A DNA stretch of 5,024 bases from Candidatus Omnitrophota bacterium (GCA_026387085.1 JAPLMK010000005.1:1-5024); one strand, 5' to 3'. Numbered from the stretch's first letter, positions 1 through 5,024 are shown. The notes: generated from the sequence alone by a model not told the origin. Numbers and translations are program-made.

Positions 1-141
1 ATGGAGCCCCACAGGTATAGCCCGTGGCACCACGCTCCACTTCGACGACACCTCGCCGAAGCAGGTCCGCCTGCACTACGGCGAGACACCCGAAGACGCA
101 TTCCTCCCCGGGCAGAGCCCGGGGCATCCTGCGAAGGCGGG
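1..141. repeat. GC-rich patch of four consecutive potential stem-loops, identity unknown
   Basis: This stretch is markedly richer in G and C than the following sequence, and the change is abrupt at about 142. Four inverted repeats follow one another. TGGAGC at 2-7 pairs with GCTCCA at 34-39. A long interrupted stem spans 40-95: CTTCG 40-44 with CGAAG 91-95, CTCGCCG 52-58 with CGGCGAG 79-85, and GCAGG 61-65 with CCTGC 70-74 around a TCCG loop. CCCCGGGC 106-113 pairs perfectly with GCCCGGGG 117-124 around AGA. CCTGC 128-132 can pair with GCGGG 137-141 around GAAG, with one G-T wobble. The pairing is read directly from the sequence. Its meaning is inference: a REP-like or palindromic interspersed element, a structured RNA, or coding sequence with incidental pairing. 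It may continue left of the window. No T-run follows the stems on either strand, so it does not look like a classical terminator. Confidence 0.4.
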
Positions 142-151
142 TGAATTATAA
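2..151 (+). CDS. Possible 3' end of an unidentified GC-rich gene (49 residues, no start in window)
   Basis: One forward frame is open from the left edge to TAA at 149-151 and would encode 49 residues ending in HPAKAGEL. Most of its codons end in G or C (for example CTC CAC TTC GAC GAC), a bias the neighbouring AT-richer genes do not share. That is the only support for coding. I do not recognise the family, and there is no visible domain, membrane segment or start. The whole frame lies on top of the stem-loop patch at 1-141, so the open frame may be a by-product of a GC-rich repeat, or a repeat inserted in frame into a gene tail. It would converge on zapA with 33 bases between the stops. An alternative forward ATG at 1 gives a 47-residue proline- and arginine-rich frame that looks less protein-like. 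Confidence 0.22.
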   Translation, partial: WSPTGIARGTTLHFDDTSPKQVRLHYGETPEDAFLPGQSPGHPAKAGEL

Positions 152-184
152 CGTTATTACAAATTGATAAGATAACACTATTCC

Positions 185-502
185 TTATTCTCTGTCAACC
201 TCGGACTTACTTTTAACTGATTTCTCCAAAATTTCAATTAAATCCTTAACCTGATTCTGTAATGCATTAACCAGGTCTGTTTTCTTCTCCTGCCGGTCTT
301 GAGAAATAACCAATTGCTCCGCCAACGCCATGCCAACCATAGCCCCCAACCGGTGAGTGGAAATATCCTTGTTCCGATTTTCCTTCTCTATTGCCTCCAG
401 CGTTTCCTGGAAAAGACCAAAGGCCCGCCTGATTCTCGCCGGGTCCCCGGAAAGATTGTACGCCTCGCCCAGCACGGAAATTGAAATCTCAGCGCGCTTC
501 AT
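185..502 (-). CDS. zapA: Cell division protein ZapA
   Basis: A 105-residue protein of the usual ZapA size. ZapA binds FtsZ in the cytoplasm and bundles its filaments, stabilising the Z-ring. The N-terminus (about 1-15, ISVLGEAYNL) matches the family's opening beta hairpin with its Gly-x-x-Tyr pattern. A charged helix follows (about 24-45), then the family's HRLGAMVGMALAEQL helix (about 50-64), and residues 65-105 are a lysine- and glutamate-rich segment with heptad-like leucines, fitting the dimerising coiled coil. The ATG at 500-502 lies inside the end of pheT, overlapping it by 14 bases. No good Shine-Dalgarno sequence precedes it, which suggests coupling to pheT translation. A zapA gene directly after pheT is a known arrangement, which supports the call for a family with weak sequence conservation. 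The stop is TAA at 185-187. No clear terminator follows before the GC-rich patch. Confidence 0.86.
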   Translation of the reverse strand: MKRAEISISVLGEAYNLSGDPARIRRAFGLFQETLEAIEKENRNKDISTHRLGAMVGMALAEQLVISQDRQEKKTDLVNALQNQVKDLIEILEKSVKSKSEVDRE

Positions 503-1484
503 TATTATTCGTTGGCAAATCCCCGATAGAATTAACCGTCCTAAGCTTCAAACCCATCCTTTCCAACTCGTCAATCAGGTCTTTTTGCATTACGTCTACA
601 TCTAAACGGGTCAAAGTCCTTTCCGGAGATTGAAAACAGACCGAAAAAGCCATGCTTTGAAAACCAGCCGGGTATTCCGGGGATTGATACAAGTCGAAAA
701 AGGTAACCCGGGAGATTAACTCCGATAAACCGCAGACCTTCCGCTCGATCTCCGCCCAGGACAAAAGTTTTGGAACCAGAAAAGAATAATCGCGGATTAC
801 AGCCGGTACTTTCGGCCAATCGCGGAACTTGACCGGAGCTGACGAAAAATTCAAAAAACCATCCACATAAATTTCAGCGGCTAAAAGCAGGCATTTTGCG
901 GTCGGAACAACTCCAAAAACCGCTAATTTCTGACCATCCGGCAAAACAAGAAAAGCGCATTCGGTAAAATTACCATTTTGCCCATCTGCCGGAAGAACCT
1001 CAAGGTTATCCACGCTGAAAAGTTTAGCCAAACTGAAAATTAATGATTTCAGGGTCAACAGGTCTTTTTTTTCTCCGGTCATAACCAGGCCCAACCGGCT
1101 TTCTTCCGTAAAAGTCCGGGTGTTTTGCAACCCTTCCGCCTGATAAACTTTCCCCAATTCGAAGAAACGCAGGTCCGGGTTACCCTGGTTAAGATTATAA
1201 GTAACGGCTTGCACAAGCGCGGGTAAAACGCTTTCCCGAAGTTCTTTTTGCTCCTGGCTGAGCGGATTCATAACCGGCACGCCGGAAAGACCGGACAGAA
1301 AATCCGGTGTTCCGGAAATACTGAAACTGGAGGTTATCGTTTCGTCAAAACCGGCTGAAACGAGCACATCCTTTATTTCCGCCGATTTCTTTACAAATGT
1401 ACCGTGTTTAGACGGCAACAATTGAACCTGGTGCAGAATCGAGGGTATTGAATCGTATCCGTTAAAACGAGCCGCCTCTTCCAC
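489..1484 (-). CDS. pheT: Phenylalanyl-tRNA synthetase beta subunit, C-terminal half (frameshifted pheT)
   Basis: This 331-residue frame is the C-terminal half of PheT, which with PheS forms the alpha2-beta2 enzyme that attaches phenylalanine to tRNA-Phe in the cytoplasm. It begins within the family motif EEAARFNGYDSIP (compare the usual VEEVARxYGYDxIP) and continues through the catalytic-like core, including a FFELGKVY segment (107-114). It ends in the ferredoxin-like anticodon-binding domain (about 220-318; RDWPKVPAVIRDYSF at 221-235 is its typical opening). The GTG at 1482-1484 is not a real start: it is the valine codon of the expected DLVEEAAR motif, read in the correct frame only after a missing G near 1496 is restored. 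The rejoined gene would be 489-2467 plus one base and encode 659 residues. The TGA stop at 489-491 overlaps zapA. If the shift is real rather than an error, this half would probably not be made in a useful form. Confidence 0.93.
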   Translation of the reverse strand: MEEAARFNGYDSIPSILHQVQLLPSKHGTFVKKSAEIKDVLVSAGFDETITSSFSISGTPDFLSGLSGVPVMNPLSQEQKELRESVLPALVQAVTYNLNQGNPDLRFFELGKVYQAEGLQNTRTFTEESRLGLVMTGEKKDLLTLKSLIFSLAKLFSVDNLEVLPADGQNGNFTECAFLVLPDGQKLAVFGVVPTAKCLLLAAEIYVDGFLNFSSAPVKFRDWPKVPAVIRDYSFLVPKLLSWAEIERKVCGLSELISRVTFFDLYQSPEYPAGFQSMAFSVCFQSPERTLTRLDVDVMQKDLIDELERMGLKLRTVNSIGDLPTNNNEAR

Positions 1485-2467
1485 CAGGTCAACCTCCGCT
1501 TCAGATCAATCCGGTACGCCGGAACCGAAACCAGCCAGAAATCTTTTTTATCCGTAACGGAACAGCCGATTCTTTTGAATATACTTTCGGTCTCCTCCGG
1601 CGGGATTTCAAGCCCGAGCACATTCTTTAGATGTGACGGATAAAAAGAGATTGACGGATGACCTCTGGGCAACCGGCCCGATTTAACATTTGGACCCGTT
1701 ACCCCTCCGGTTAATTCCCGGAGAAGACCCTTGGCTCTTTCCAGGGCAGCCACCACCAGGTCCGGGTCAATCCCCCGCTCAAAACGCATCGACGCCTCGG
1801 TCTCCAGGGAAATATTTTTGCGGCCAAAACGGATTATTTCCGCAGAAAAAAAAGCGCTTTCCAGAAAAACATTTTTGGTGTTTTCAGTCACTTCGCTCTC
1901 TTTTCCGCCCATAATACCGGCCAAAGCCAAAACCTTGACGGAATCGGCTATTACCAGGTTTTTTTCGTTCAATTTTCTTTCAATGCCGTCAATGGTAATC
2001 AAAACTTCCCCGAAGCGCGCGAAACGAACTTCAATTCCGCCGCAAATCCGGTCCGCGTCAAAAGCGTGCAGGGGCTGGCCAGTTTCCAACATCACATAGT
2101 TCGTGATATCAACGACATTGTTGATCGGCTTCACCCCGCTTACCAAGAGTCGTTCCTGCATCCATTTCGGCGAAGGCACAACTTTTATATCTTCAATCAC
2201 CGCTCCGATATAGCGAGAACAAAGTTTTTTGTCTTTGATTTCAATTTTTATTTTGTCATTGCGAGCGGATATTTCGCGGCTCAGGCCCCAAATACTTAAC
2301 AGGTCGCCCCGATTAGCCGGAATTTCCAATTCAAAAATATGGTCCTCACCATCCGCGGTAATCATCTCTGATTGCAGGCCGATTCCGGACAAACCAGCCC
2401 GCAAATCGGGAAAGGTGACACCATCCAGAGGTATTAATTCCTGCAACCATTTAAAAGAATAGCGCAT
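1391..2467 (-). CDS. pheT: Phenylalanyl-tRNA synthetase beta subunit, N-terminal half (frameshifted pheT)
   Basis: This frame gives 358 residues, of which the first 324 (down to position 1496) are PheT; the last 34 are out-of-frame sequence after the shift. Residues 1-39 match the PheT N-terminus (SFKWLQELIPL). The protein then passes directly to the IFELEIPANRGDLLSIWGL segment (44-62), equivalent to the family's TPNRxDCLxxxG motif, so the intervening EMAPII/OB-fold tRNA-binding domain of roughly 110 residues is missing. The B3/B4 editing domain is well conserved: NNVVDITNYVMLETGQPLHAFD (116-137, with H134), LAGIMGG (182-188) and FLESAFF (201-207). A B5-like domain follows (about 255-320). 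ATG at 2465-2467 is preceded by GAGAGGAAA (2472-2480 on the plus strand), a good ribosome binding site. The gene diverges from mreB, and pheS, its usual upstream neighbour, is not adjacent. Identity is certain; whether the break is biological is not. Confidence 0.93.
   Translation of the reverse strand: MRYSFKWLQELIPLDGVTFPDLRAGLSGIGLQSEMITADGEDHIFELEIPANRGDLLSIWGLSREISARNDKIKIEIKDKKLCSRYIGAVIEDIKVVPSPKWMQERLLVSGVKPINNVVDITNYVMLETGQPLHAFDADRICGGIEVRFARFGEVLITIDGIERKLNEKNLVIADSVKVLALAGIMGGKESEVTENTKNVFLESAFFSAEIIRFGRKNISLETEASMRFERGIDPDLVVAALERAKGLLRELTGGVTGPNVKSGRLPRGHPSISFYPSHLKNVLGLEIPPEETESIFKRIGCSVTDKKDFWLVSVPAYRIDLKRRLTWWKRRLVLTDTIQYPRFCTRFNCCRLNTVHL
1493..1498 (-). other. pheT: Apparent single-base deletion (frameshift) in pheT
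   Basis: On the minus strand the codons read Asp-Leu-Lys-Arg (residues 321-324) and then, in the same frame, RLTWWKRR, which is nonsense for the family. Adding one G to the GG pair (plus-strand CC at 1496-1497) changes the reading to KR-EVDLVEEAARFNGYD, an excellent match to the conserved PheT motif. The two frames also overlap here (1391-1484), with no lost sequence around the junction. The change is one base in a short G run, the commonest kind of assembly or sequencing indel. No slippery heptamer or downstream structure typical of programmed shifting was seen. Confidence 0.9.
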
Positions 2468-2496
2468 TGACTTTCCTCTCTAAAAAATAGTAAACT
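2467..2496 (+). promoter_or_regulatory. Weak candidate promoter for mreBCD
   Basis: TTGACT (5 of 6 matches) at 2467-2472 is followed after 18 bases by TAAACT (4 of 6) at 2491-2496, which would start transcription near 2503 and leave a leader of about 45 bases. The -10 is poor and the spacing slightly long. The only non-coding upstream sequence available to mreB is the 80-base spacer, so some promoter probably lies here, but this particular one is tentative. It overlaps the palindrome at 2486-2499. Confidence 0.27.
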
Positions 2497-2499
2497 ATT
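2486..2499. repeat. 14-base palindrome between divergent pheT and mreB, possible operator
   Basis: AATAGT at 2486-2491 and ACTATT at 2494-2499 form a perfect inverted repeat separated by AA. It lies in the spacer between the two divergent genes, downstream of the pheT -10 and over the candidate mreB -10. That position suits a dimeric repressor site acting on one or both genes. The sequence is AT-rich, so chance occurrence is possible, and I do not recognise it as the site of a known regulator. Confidence 0.3.
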
Positions 2500-2525
2500 C
2501 AGAAGAAAAACAGATAACTTTCAAA

Positions 2526-2555
2526 ATTATACCATTGAGGAGAACCTATGGGCAA
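2526..2555 (-). promoter_or_regulatory. Candidate sigma-70 promoter for pheT-zapA
   Basis: Reading the minus strand, a perfect TATAAT lies at 2526-2531, with TTGCCC (4 of 6 matches to TTGACA) at 2550-2555, separated by 18 bases. Transcription would begin near 2519, giving a leader of about 50 bases before the pheT ATG at 2467. The -35 box sits over the first codons of mreB. The leader is too short for a T-box riboswitch or a leader-peptide attenuator of the kind known for some pheST operons. Confidence 0.5.
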
Positions 2556-3582
2556 ATTATTTAATTTTTTACTGGCTAACGACATCGGCATCGATCTCGG
2601 CACCGCCAATACCGTAGTTTACGTGCGCGGACGGGGAATTGTTTTTTCGGAGCCGTCAATCGTGGCGATGCACAAAGAAACGCACAAAACGATTGCCGTC
2701 GGAATAGAAGCGAAACGGATGTTGGGCCGGACTCCGGCCAATATCATTGCAATGCGGCCGTTAAAAGACGGCGTCATCGCCGATTTTGAAGCCACCGAAA
2801 CGATGCTGCGTTATTTTCTGGAAAAAGTAAAAAGCGCCCGGCACCGTTTCGTGCTTCCTCCCCGGGTAGTCATCGCCATCCCTTCCGGCATCACCAGCGT
2901 GGAAAGGCGGGCCGTAATTGAAACCGCCACCAAGGCCGGGGCGCGGGCCGTTTATCTGATTGAAGAGCCCAAGGCCTCCGCCATCGGAATCGGGCTCCCG
3001 GTTGAGGAACCGATCGGTAATTTCATTATTGATATGGGCGGCGGAACCACGGAAATGGCCGTCATTTCCCTGGGTGACATCGTTGCTTCACGAAGCATCC
3101 GCATCGGCGGAAATGAAATGGACGCGTCAATCACAGAATATCTCAAGAAAAAATACAACCTGCTGGTCGGAGAACGCACCGCGGAAGAGATTAAGATTAC
3201 CATCGGTTCTGCCTGGCCGCTGGAAGAAGAGATGTCGATGGAGGTTACCGGCCGCGACCTGGTGGAGGGTTTACCCCGCAAGGTTATGGTCGGTTCCGAA
3301 GAAATCCGGGAAGCGCTCAAGGAGAATATCAATACAATCACAAACGAAGTCCGCGCCCTTCTGGAAGACACTCCTCCGGAATTATCAAGCGACCTGGTGG
3401 TGCGGGGCATCTACATGGCCGGCGGAGGTTCGCTCCTGAGAGGAATCGCCAATATGCTCTCTTCCGAAACCAAGATTCCGGTCCAGGTGGCCGACGAACC
3501 GCTTTTTGCCGTAGTAAAAGGCACCGGGAAGATGCTGGAAGACGAGCATTATTTCCACAAAGTCGCTCCCTTGCATTCCTGA
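2548..3582 (+). CDS. mreB: Rod shape-determining protein MreB
   Basis: A 344-residue actin homologue, full length for MreB. It polymerises with ATP on the inner face of the membrane and guides the elongation machinery that inserts side-wall peptidoglycan. The actin-fold nucleotide motifs are all visible: phosphate-1 DIGIDLGTANT (12-22), the connect/catalytic region YLIEEPKASAIG (around 136-147, E139 and E140), phosphate-2 DMGGGTTE (162-169) and the adenosine motif GIYMAGGGSLLRG (287-299). The N-terminal MGKLFNFLL resembles the short amphipathic membrane-binding segment of Gram-negative MreB proteins. The ATG at 2548 is preceded by GAGGAGAA (2537-2544), a strong ribosome binding site. It leads the mreBCD cluster, with mreC starting 7 bases after its stop. 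Mbl and MreBH-type paralogues are near relatives, but the position before mreC and mreD favours MreB itself. Confidence 0.98.
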   Translation: MGKLFNFLLANDIGIDLGTANTVVYVRGRGIVFSEPSIVAMHKETHKTIAVGIEAKRMLGRTPANIIAMRPLKDGVIADFEATETMLRYFLEKVKSARHRFVLPPRVVIAIPSGITSVERRAVIETATKAGARAVYLIEEPKASAIGIGLPVEEPIGNFIIDMGGGTTEMAVISLGDIVASRSIRIGGNEMDASITEYLKKKYNLLVGERTAEEIKITIGSAWPLEEEMSMEVTGRDLVEGLPRKVMVGSEEIREALKENINTITNEVRALLEDTPPELSSDLVVRGIYMAGGGSLLRGIANMLSSETKIPVQVADEPLFAVVKGTGKMLEDEHYFHKVAPLHS

Positions 3583-3589
3583 GGTTTTC

Positions 3590-4261
3590 ATGCTCTGGAA
3601 ATTCCAGAAAGAATTCCTGTTCGGTCTGCTTCTGCTGATATCAATATTTCTCTTCCACCTGAAAGCAGACGCCTTCAAACCAGACAAAAACCCGGTTGCC
3701 ACCCTGACCGAGTACCAGAATTCAACCACCCGGGAACTATCGCTGGAGAACGCCCGCCTGCGGGTCCTGCTTAACCTCCCCAAAAGAAAGAGCGGCGCCA
3801 TTGCCGCAATCGGTGAAGTTTCAACGCTGGACCCGATCGGATGGCCGAGTTGGCTTACCGTAGAAACCGATCAAGCCGGTCGGGTCAGTCCCGGCCTGAT
3901 AGTACTTGATGCCCGCGGAAACCTGGTGGGTCATGTAACGGAGAAAGAAGGCAAACGCATTAAAGTAATGACTATTCTGAACCCGCAAAACCGGGTAAGC
4001 GTGTCCATTCAAGAGAGCCGGGAGGCGGGAATCCTGGAAAGCACCGGGCTGCTTAATCTTACAATCAATTATATTCCCAACGATAATTCACCCAGAATCG
4101 GCAGTAACGTAATCACTTCCAAATTAAGCCACAACTATCTTTCCGGGATTCCGGTCGGCACAATCCAGGCATCAACTGTCGGCAAGGGATTCTTCCGGAA
4201 AATACTGGTCCGCCCCAGCGCTAATTTTTCGTCGCTGGAAGAGGTGATAATTGTATATTAG
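3590..4261 (+). CDS. mreC: Rod shape-determining protein MreC
   Basis: A 223-residue protein, somewhat shorter than the common 270-300 residues. MreC is a bitopic membrane protein whose periplasmic part dimerises and contacts MreD and the elongation penicillin-binding protein. A short basic N-terminus precedes one hydrophobic helix (about 9-24, FLFGLLLLISIFLFHL). A coiled-coil-prone stretch follows (about 38-62, with SLENARLRVLL), then the beta-rich MreC core from about residue 68. Core signatures include the WPSWLTVETDQAGRVSPGL region, GNLVGHV and the ending SGIPVGTIQAS. The reduced length seems to come from a short linker and a compact C-terminus, since the core is present. The ATG at 3590-3592 has GAGG at 3581-3584 as ribosome binding site, overlapping the mreB stop, so the two are translated together. 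Its TAG stop lies inside the start of mreD. Confidence 0.95.
   Translation: MLWKFQKEFLFGLLLLISIFLFHLKADAFKPDKNPVATLTEYQNSTTRELSLENARLRVLLNLPKRKSGAIAAIGEVSTLDPIGWPSWLTVETDQAGRVSPGLIVLDARGNLVGHVTEKEGKRIKVMTILNPQNRVSVSIQESREAGILESTGLLNLTINYIPNDNSPRIGSNVITSKLSHNYLSGIPVGTIQASTVGKGFFRKILVRPSANFSSLEEVIIVY
4241..4246 (+). promoter_or_regulatory. Ribosome binding site that supports the TTG start of mreD
   Basis: GAGGTG at 4241-4246, extending as GAGGTGA, is a near-ideal complement to the 16S rRNA 3' end. It lies four bases before TTG at 4251. It sits within the last codons of mreC. No ATG occurs nearby in the mreD frame; the first in-frame methionine would remove most of the first membrane helix, so TTG is the best start. 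Confidence 0.75.
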
Positions 4262-4727
4262 GAACTCCCTTAACCTGCGCAATTTTATCATCGTGATATT
4301 AATCAACTTCGGCGTTCAATACCTGATGTTCCGGTATTTTCGAATTCTGGGGATAGCGCCGGACCTGACTCTGCTCTTTGTTCTCTTTTTAAGCCTTTCG
4401 TTTTCCGGAACCATCAGTTTGCTGAGCGCTCTTGCCCTGGGTCTTTATCAGGATATTCTACTCCGCTCAACCATCGGCGGACACAGCATCATTTACCTCA
4501 TGGTAGCATATATCGCCAGCCGTTTCTTGGCGGAACGAACGGAGTTTAACACCTCTGCCATCCTGTTGTGCTCCGTCTATTTCTCTCTTTTTTTCTCCGT
4601 AACTTACCAAGCCATTTGCGCGCCGACCTGGGGCATGACCCTGCTTTGGAAACCAGTTGTCTTTTCGGCATATAATTGTCTCTGGTCCCTGCCGGCTTTC
4701 TATCTTTACCGCCGGGAACTCGCATAA
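4251..4727 (+). CDS. mreD: Rod shape-determining protein MreD
   Basis: A 158-residue, strongly hydrophobic protein of normal MreD length. MreD is an inner-membrane partner of MreC in the elongasome. About five membrane helices can be seen (roughly 10-27, 33-52, 54-73, 78-93 and 100-125, with a further hydrophobic stretch near 133-152). The family pattern is recognisable: APDLTLLFVLFLSLSFSG, then SALALGLYQDILLRSTIGGHSIIYLMVAY, corresponding to the conserved GLxxDxxxxxxxGxxxxxY core. The start is TTG at 4251-4253, chosen because of the strong GAGGTG site just upstream; it overlaps the mreC stop by 11 bases, indicating translational coupling. MreD is poorly conserved in sequence, so placement after mreBC carries much of the identification. 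The stop is TAA at 4725-4727. Confidence 0.93.
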   Translation: MYIRNSLNLRNFIIVILINFGVQYLMFRYFRILGIAPDLTLLFVLFLSLSFSGTISLLSALALGLYQDILLRSTIGGHSIIYLMVAYIASRFLAERTEFNTSAILLCSVYFSLFFSVTYQAICAPTWGMTLLWKPVVFSAYNCLWSLPAFYLYRRELA

Positions 4728-4776
4728 TATGAATTATCCCGCATTCTCTAAGTGAAAGAAAAATTACCGAGGCCAA

Positions 4777-5024
4777 ATGAAACAGATAAAGCAAAGCGAA
4801 TTATTAGCCGAGGTCGGAAAGATAATTTCTTCCGACCTTAATTTAAATACCATTCTGAATATCATCATCAAGACGGTTGCCATCGGGCTTAACTCCGAGG
4901 TAGCCTCACTCATGCTTCTCGATGAAGAAGCCGGTGAATTGAAGATTGAGACCAGTTATGGACTGCCTTACGAAATTGCCCGAAATGTACGCCTGAAATT
5001 AGACGGGGAAAGCATCTCCTGCTG
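4777..5024 (+). CDS. GAF-domain signalling protein, N-terminal fragment
   Basis: An ATG at 4777 preceded by GAGG (4769-4772, four bases away) opens a frame that runs off the right edge after 82 full codons. It begins MKQIKQSELLAEVGKIISSDLNLNTIL, then NIIIKTVAIGLNSEVASLMLLDEEAGELKI and ETSYGLPYEIARNVRLKLDGESIS. The run of helix (ELLAEVGKIISSDLNLNTIL), a strand with ASLMLLDEE, and SYGLP then GES is characteristic of the start of a GAF sensory domain, which binds small ligands or mediates protein contacts. The output domain lies outside the window, so it could be a histidine kinase, a PP2C-type phosphatase, a diguanylate cyclase or a transcription regulator. No signal peptide or membrane helix is seen in the visible part, so it is probably cytoplasmic. 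It lies 49 bases after mreD on the same strand with no terminator between, so it may share the mre transcript. Confidence 0.85.
   Translation, partial: MKQIKQSELLAEVGKIISSDLNLNTILNIIIKTVAIGLNSEVASLMLLDEEAGELKIETSYGLPYEIARNVRLKLDGESISC

Noticed and set aside
1..101. Minus-strand frame starting at ATG 99-101 after GGGGAGGA and running off the left edge
   Set aside because: The apparent ribosome binding site is the arm of the perfect hairpin at 106-124, and the encoded sequence is arginine- and serine-rich with no codon bias. The forward frame is more gene-like.
106..124. GC-rich 8-base-pair hairpin as a rho-independent terminator for zapA or for the left-edge gene
   Set aside because: Neither strand has a T-run after the stem, and the hairpin is one of several in the same patch, so it is better treated as part of that structure.
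153..176. GTTAT at 153-157 and ATAAC at 172-176 as a bidirectional terminator in the convergent gap
   Set aside because: The stem is only five AT-rich base pairs with a 14-base loop and would be too weak.
1731..2099. 122-residue forward frame antisense to pheT
   Set aside because: It overlaps the conserved editing-domain coding sequence of pheT and has no ribosome binding site or recognisable motif.
2468..2519. T-box riboswitch or phenylalanine attenuator before pheT
   Set aside because: The predicted leader is only about 50 bases, with no terminator hairpin, T-box motif or run of phenylalanine codons.
2952..3410. 152-residue open frame on the minus strand inside mreB
   Set aside because: It lies entirely antisense to the clearly conserved mreB frame, is serine- and arginine-rich, and matches no family I recognise. 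It is a shadow of the GC-ending codons of mreB.
2960..3439. 159-residue forward frame inside mreB, offset by one base
   Set aside because: It overlaps the actin-fold motifs of MreB in another frame and has a tryptophan- and arginine-rich composition typical of a shifted reading.
4729..4755. Eight-codon frame (MNYPAFSK) between mreD and the GAF gene
   Set aside because: It is very short, has no ribosome binding site of its own and shows no sign of a leader-peptide function.

Overview
The window is bacterial chromosome encoding core housekeeping and cell-shape functions. It has short intergenic gaps, Shine-Dalgarno-led genes and overlapping reading frames. It holds two divergent gene clusters that meet at an 80-base spacer (2468-2547). 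The leftward cluster is pheT (phenylalanyl-tRNA synthetase beta subunit) followed by zapA (cell-division protein). The rightward cluster is mreB-mreC-mreD (rod-shape morphogenesis) followed by the start of a GAF-domain protein that runs off the right edge. The mre genes imply a rod-shaped or elongating bacterium. The pheT-zapA order is seen in several bacterial phyla and does not fix the taxon. PheT lacks a usual domain and a GAF gene follows mreD, so the source could be a poorly sampled lineage, but I cannot name it from this sequence.

Layout. Positions 1-151 form a conspicuously GC-rich patch, unlike the AT-richer sequence after it. It can fold into four consecutive stem-loops and is also open in one forward frame to a TAA at 149-151; its identity is unknown. 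Positions 152-184 are a short convergent gap without a clear terminator. zapA (185-502, minus) overlaps the end of pheT by 14 bases. pheT (489-2467, minus) is intact in sequence similarity along its length but split into two frames by an apparent one-base loss near 1496. Restoring one G joins the halves into a 659-residue protein whose junction has the expected family motif. The rejoined PheT appears to lack the EMAPII/OB-fold tRNA-binding domain normally inserted after about residue 39. The spacer 2468-2547 carries a plausible pheT promoter with a perfect TATAAT, a weaker mreB promoter candidate and a 14-base palindrome. mreB (2548-3582), mreC (3590-4261) and mreD (4251-4727, TTG start) are tightly packed, with a 7-base gap and then an 11-base overlap, as expected of one transcript. 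After a 49-base gap the GAF gene begins at 4777.

How the genes work together. MreB forms membrane-attached filaments, and MreC and MreD are their membrane partners directing side-wall peptidoglycan synthesis. ZapA stabilises FtsZ rings at division. PheT pairs with PheS (not present here) to charge tRNA-Phe. The window therefore places elongation and division functions back to back. I found no CRISPR array, tRNA, rRNA, insertion sequence or integrase. The two most notable observations are the folded GC-rich patch at the left edge and the domain-reduced, frameshifted PheT.
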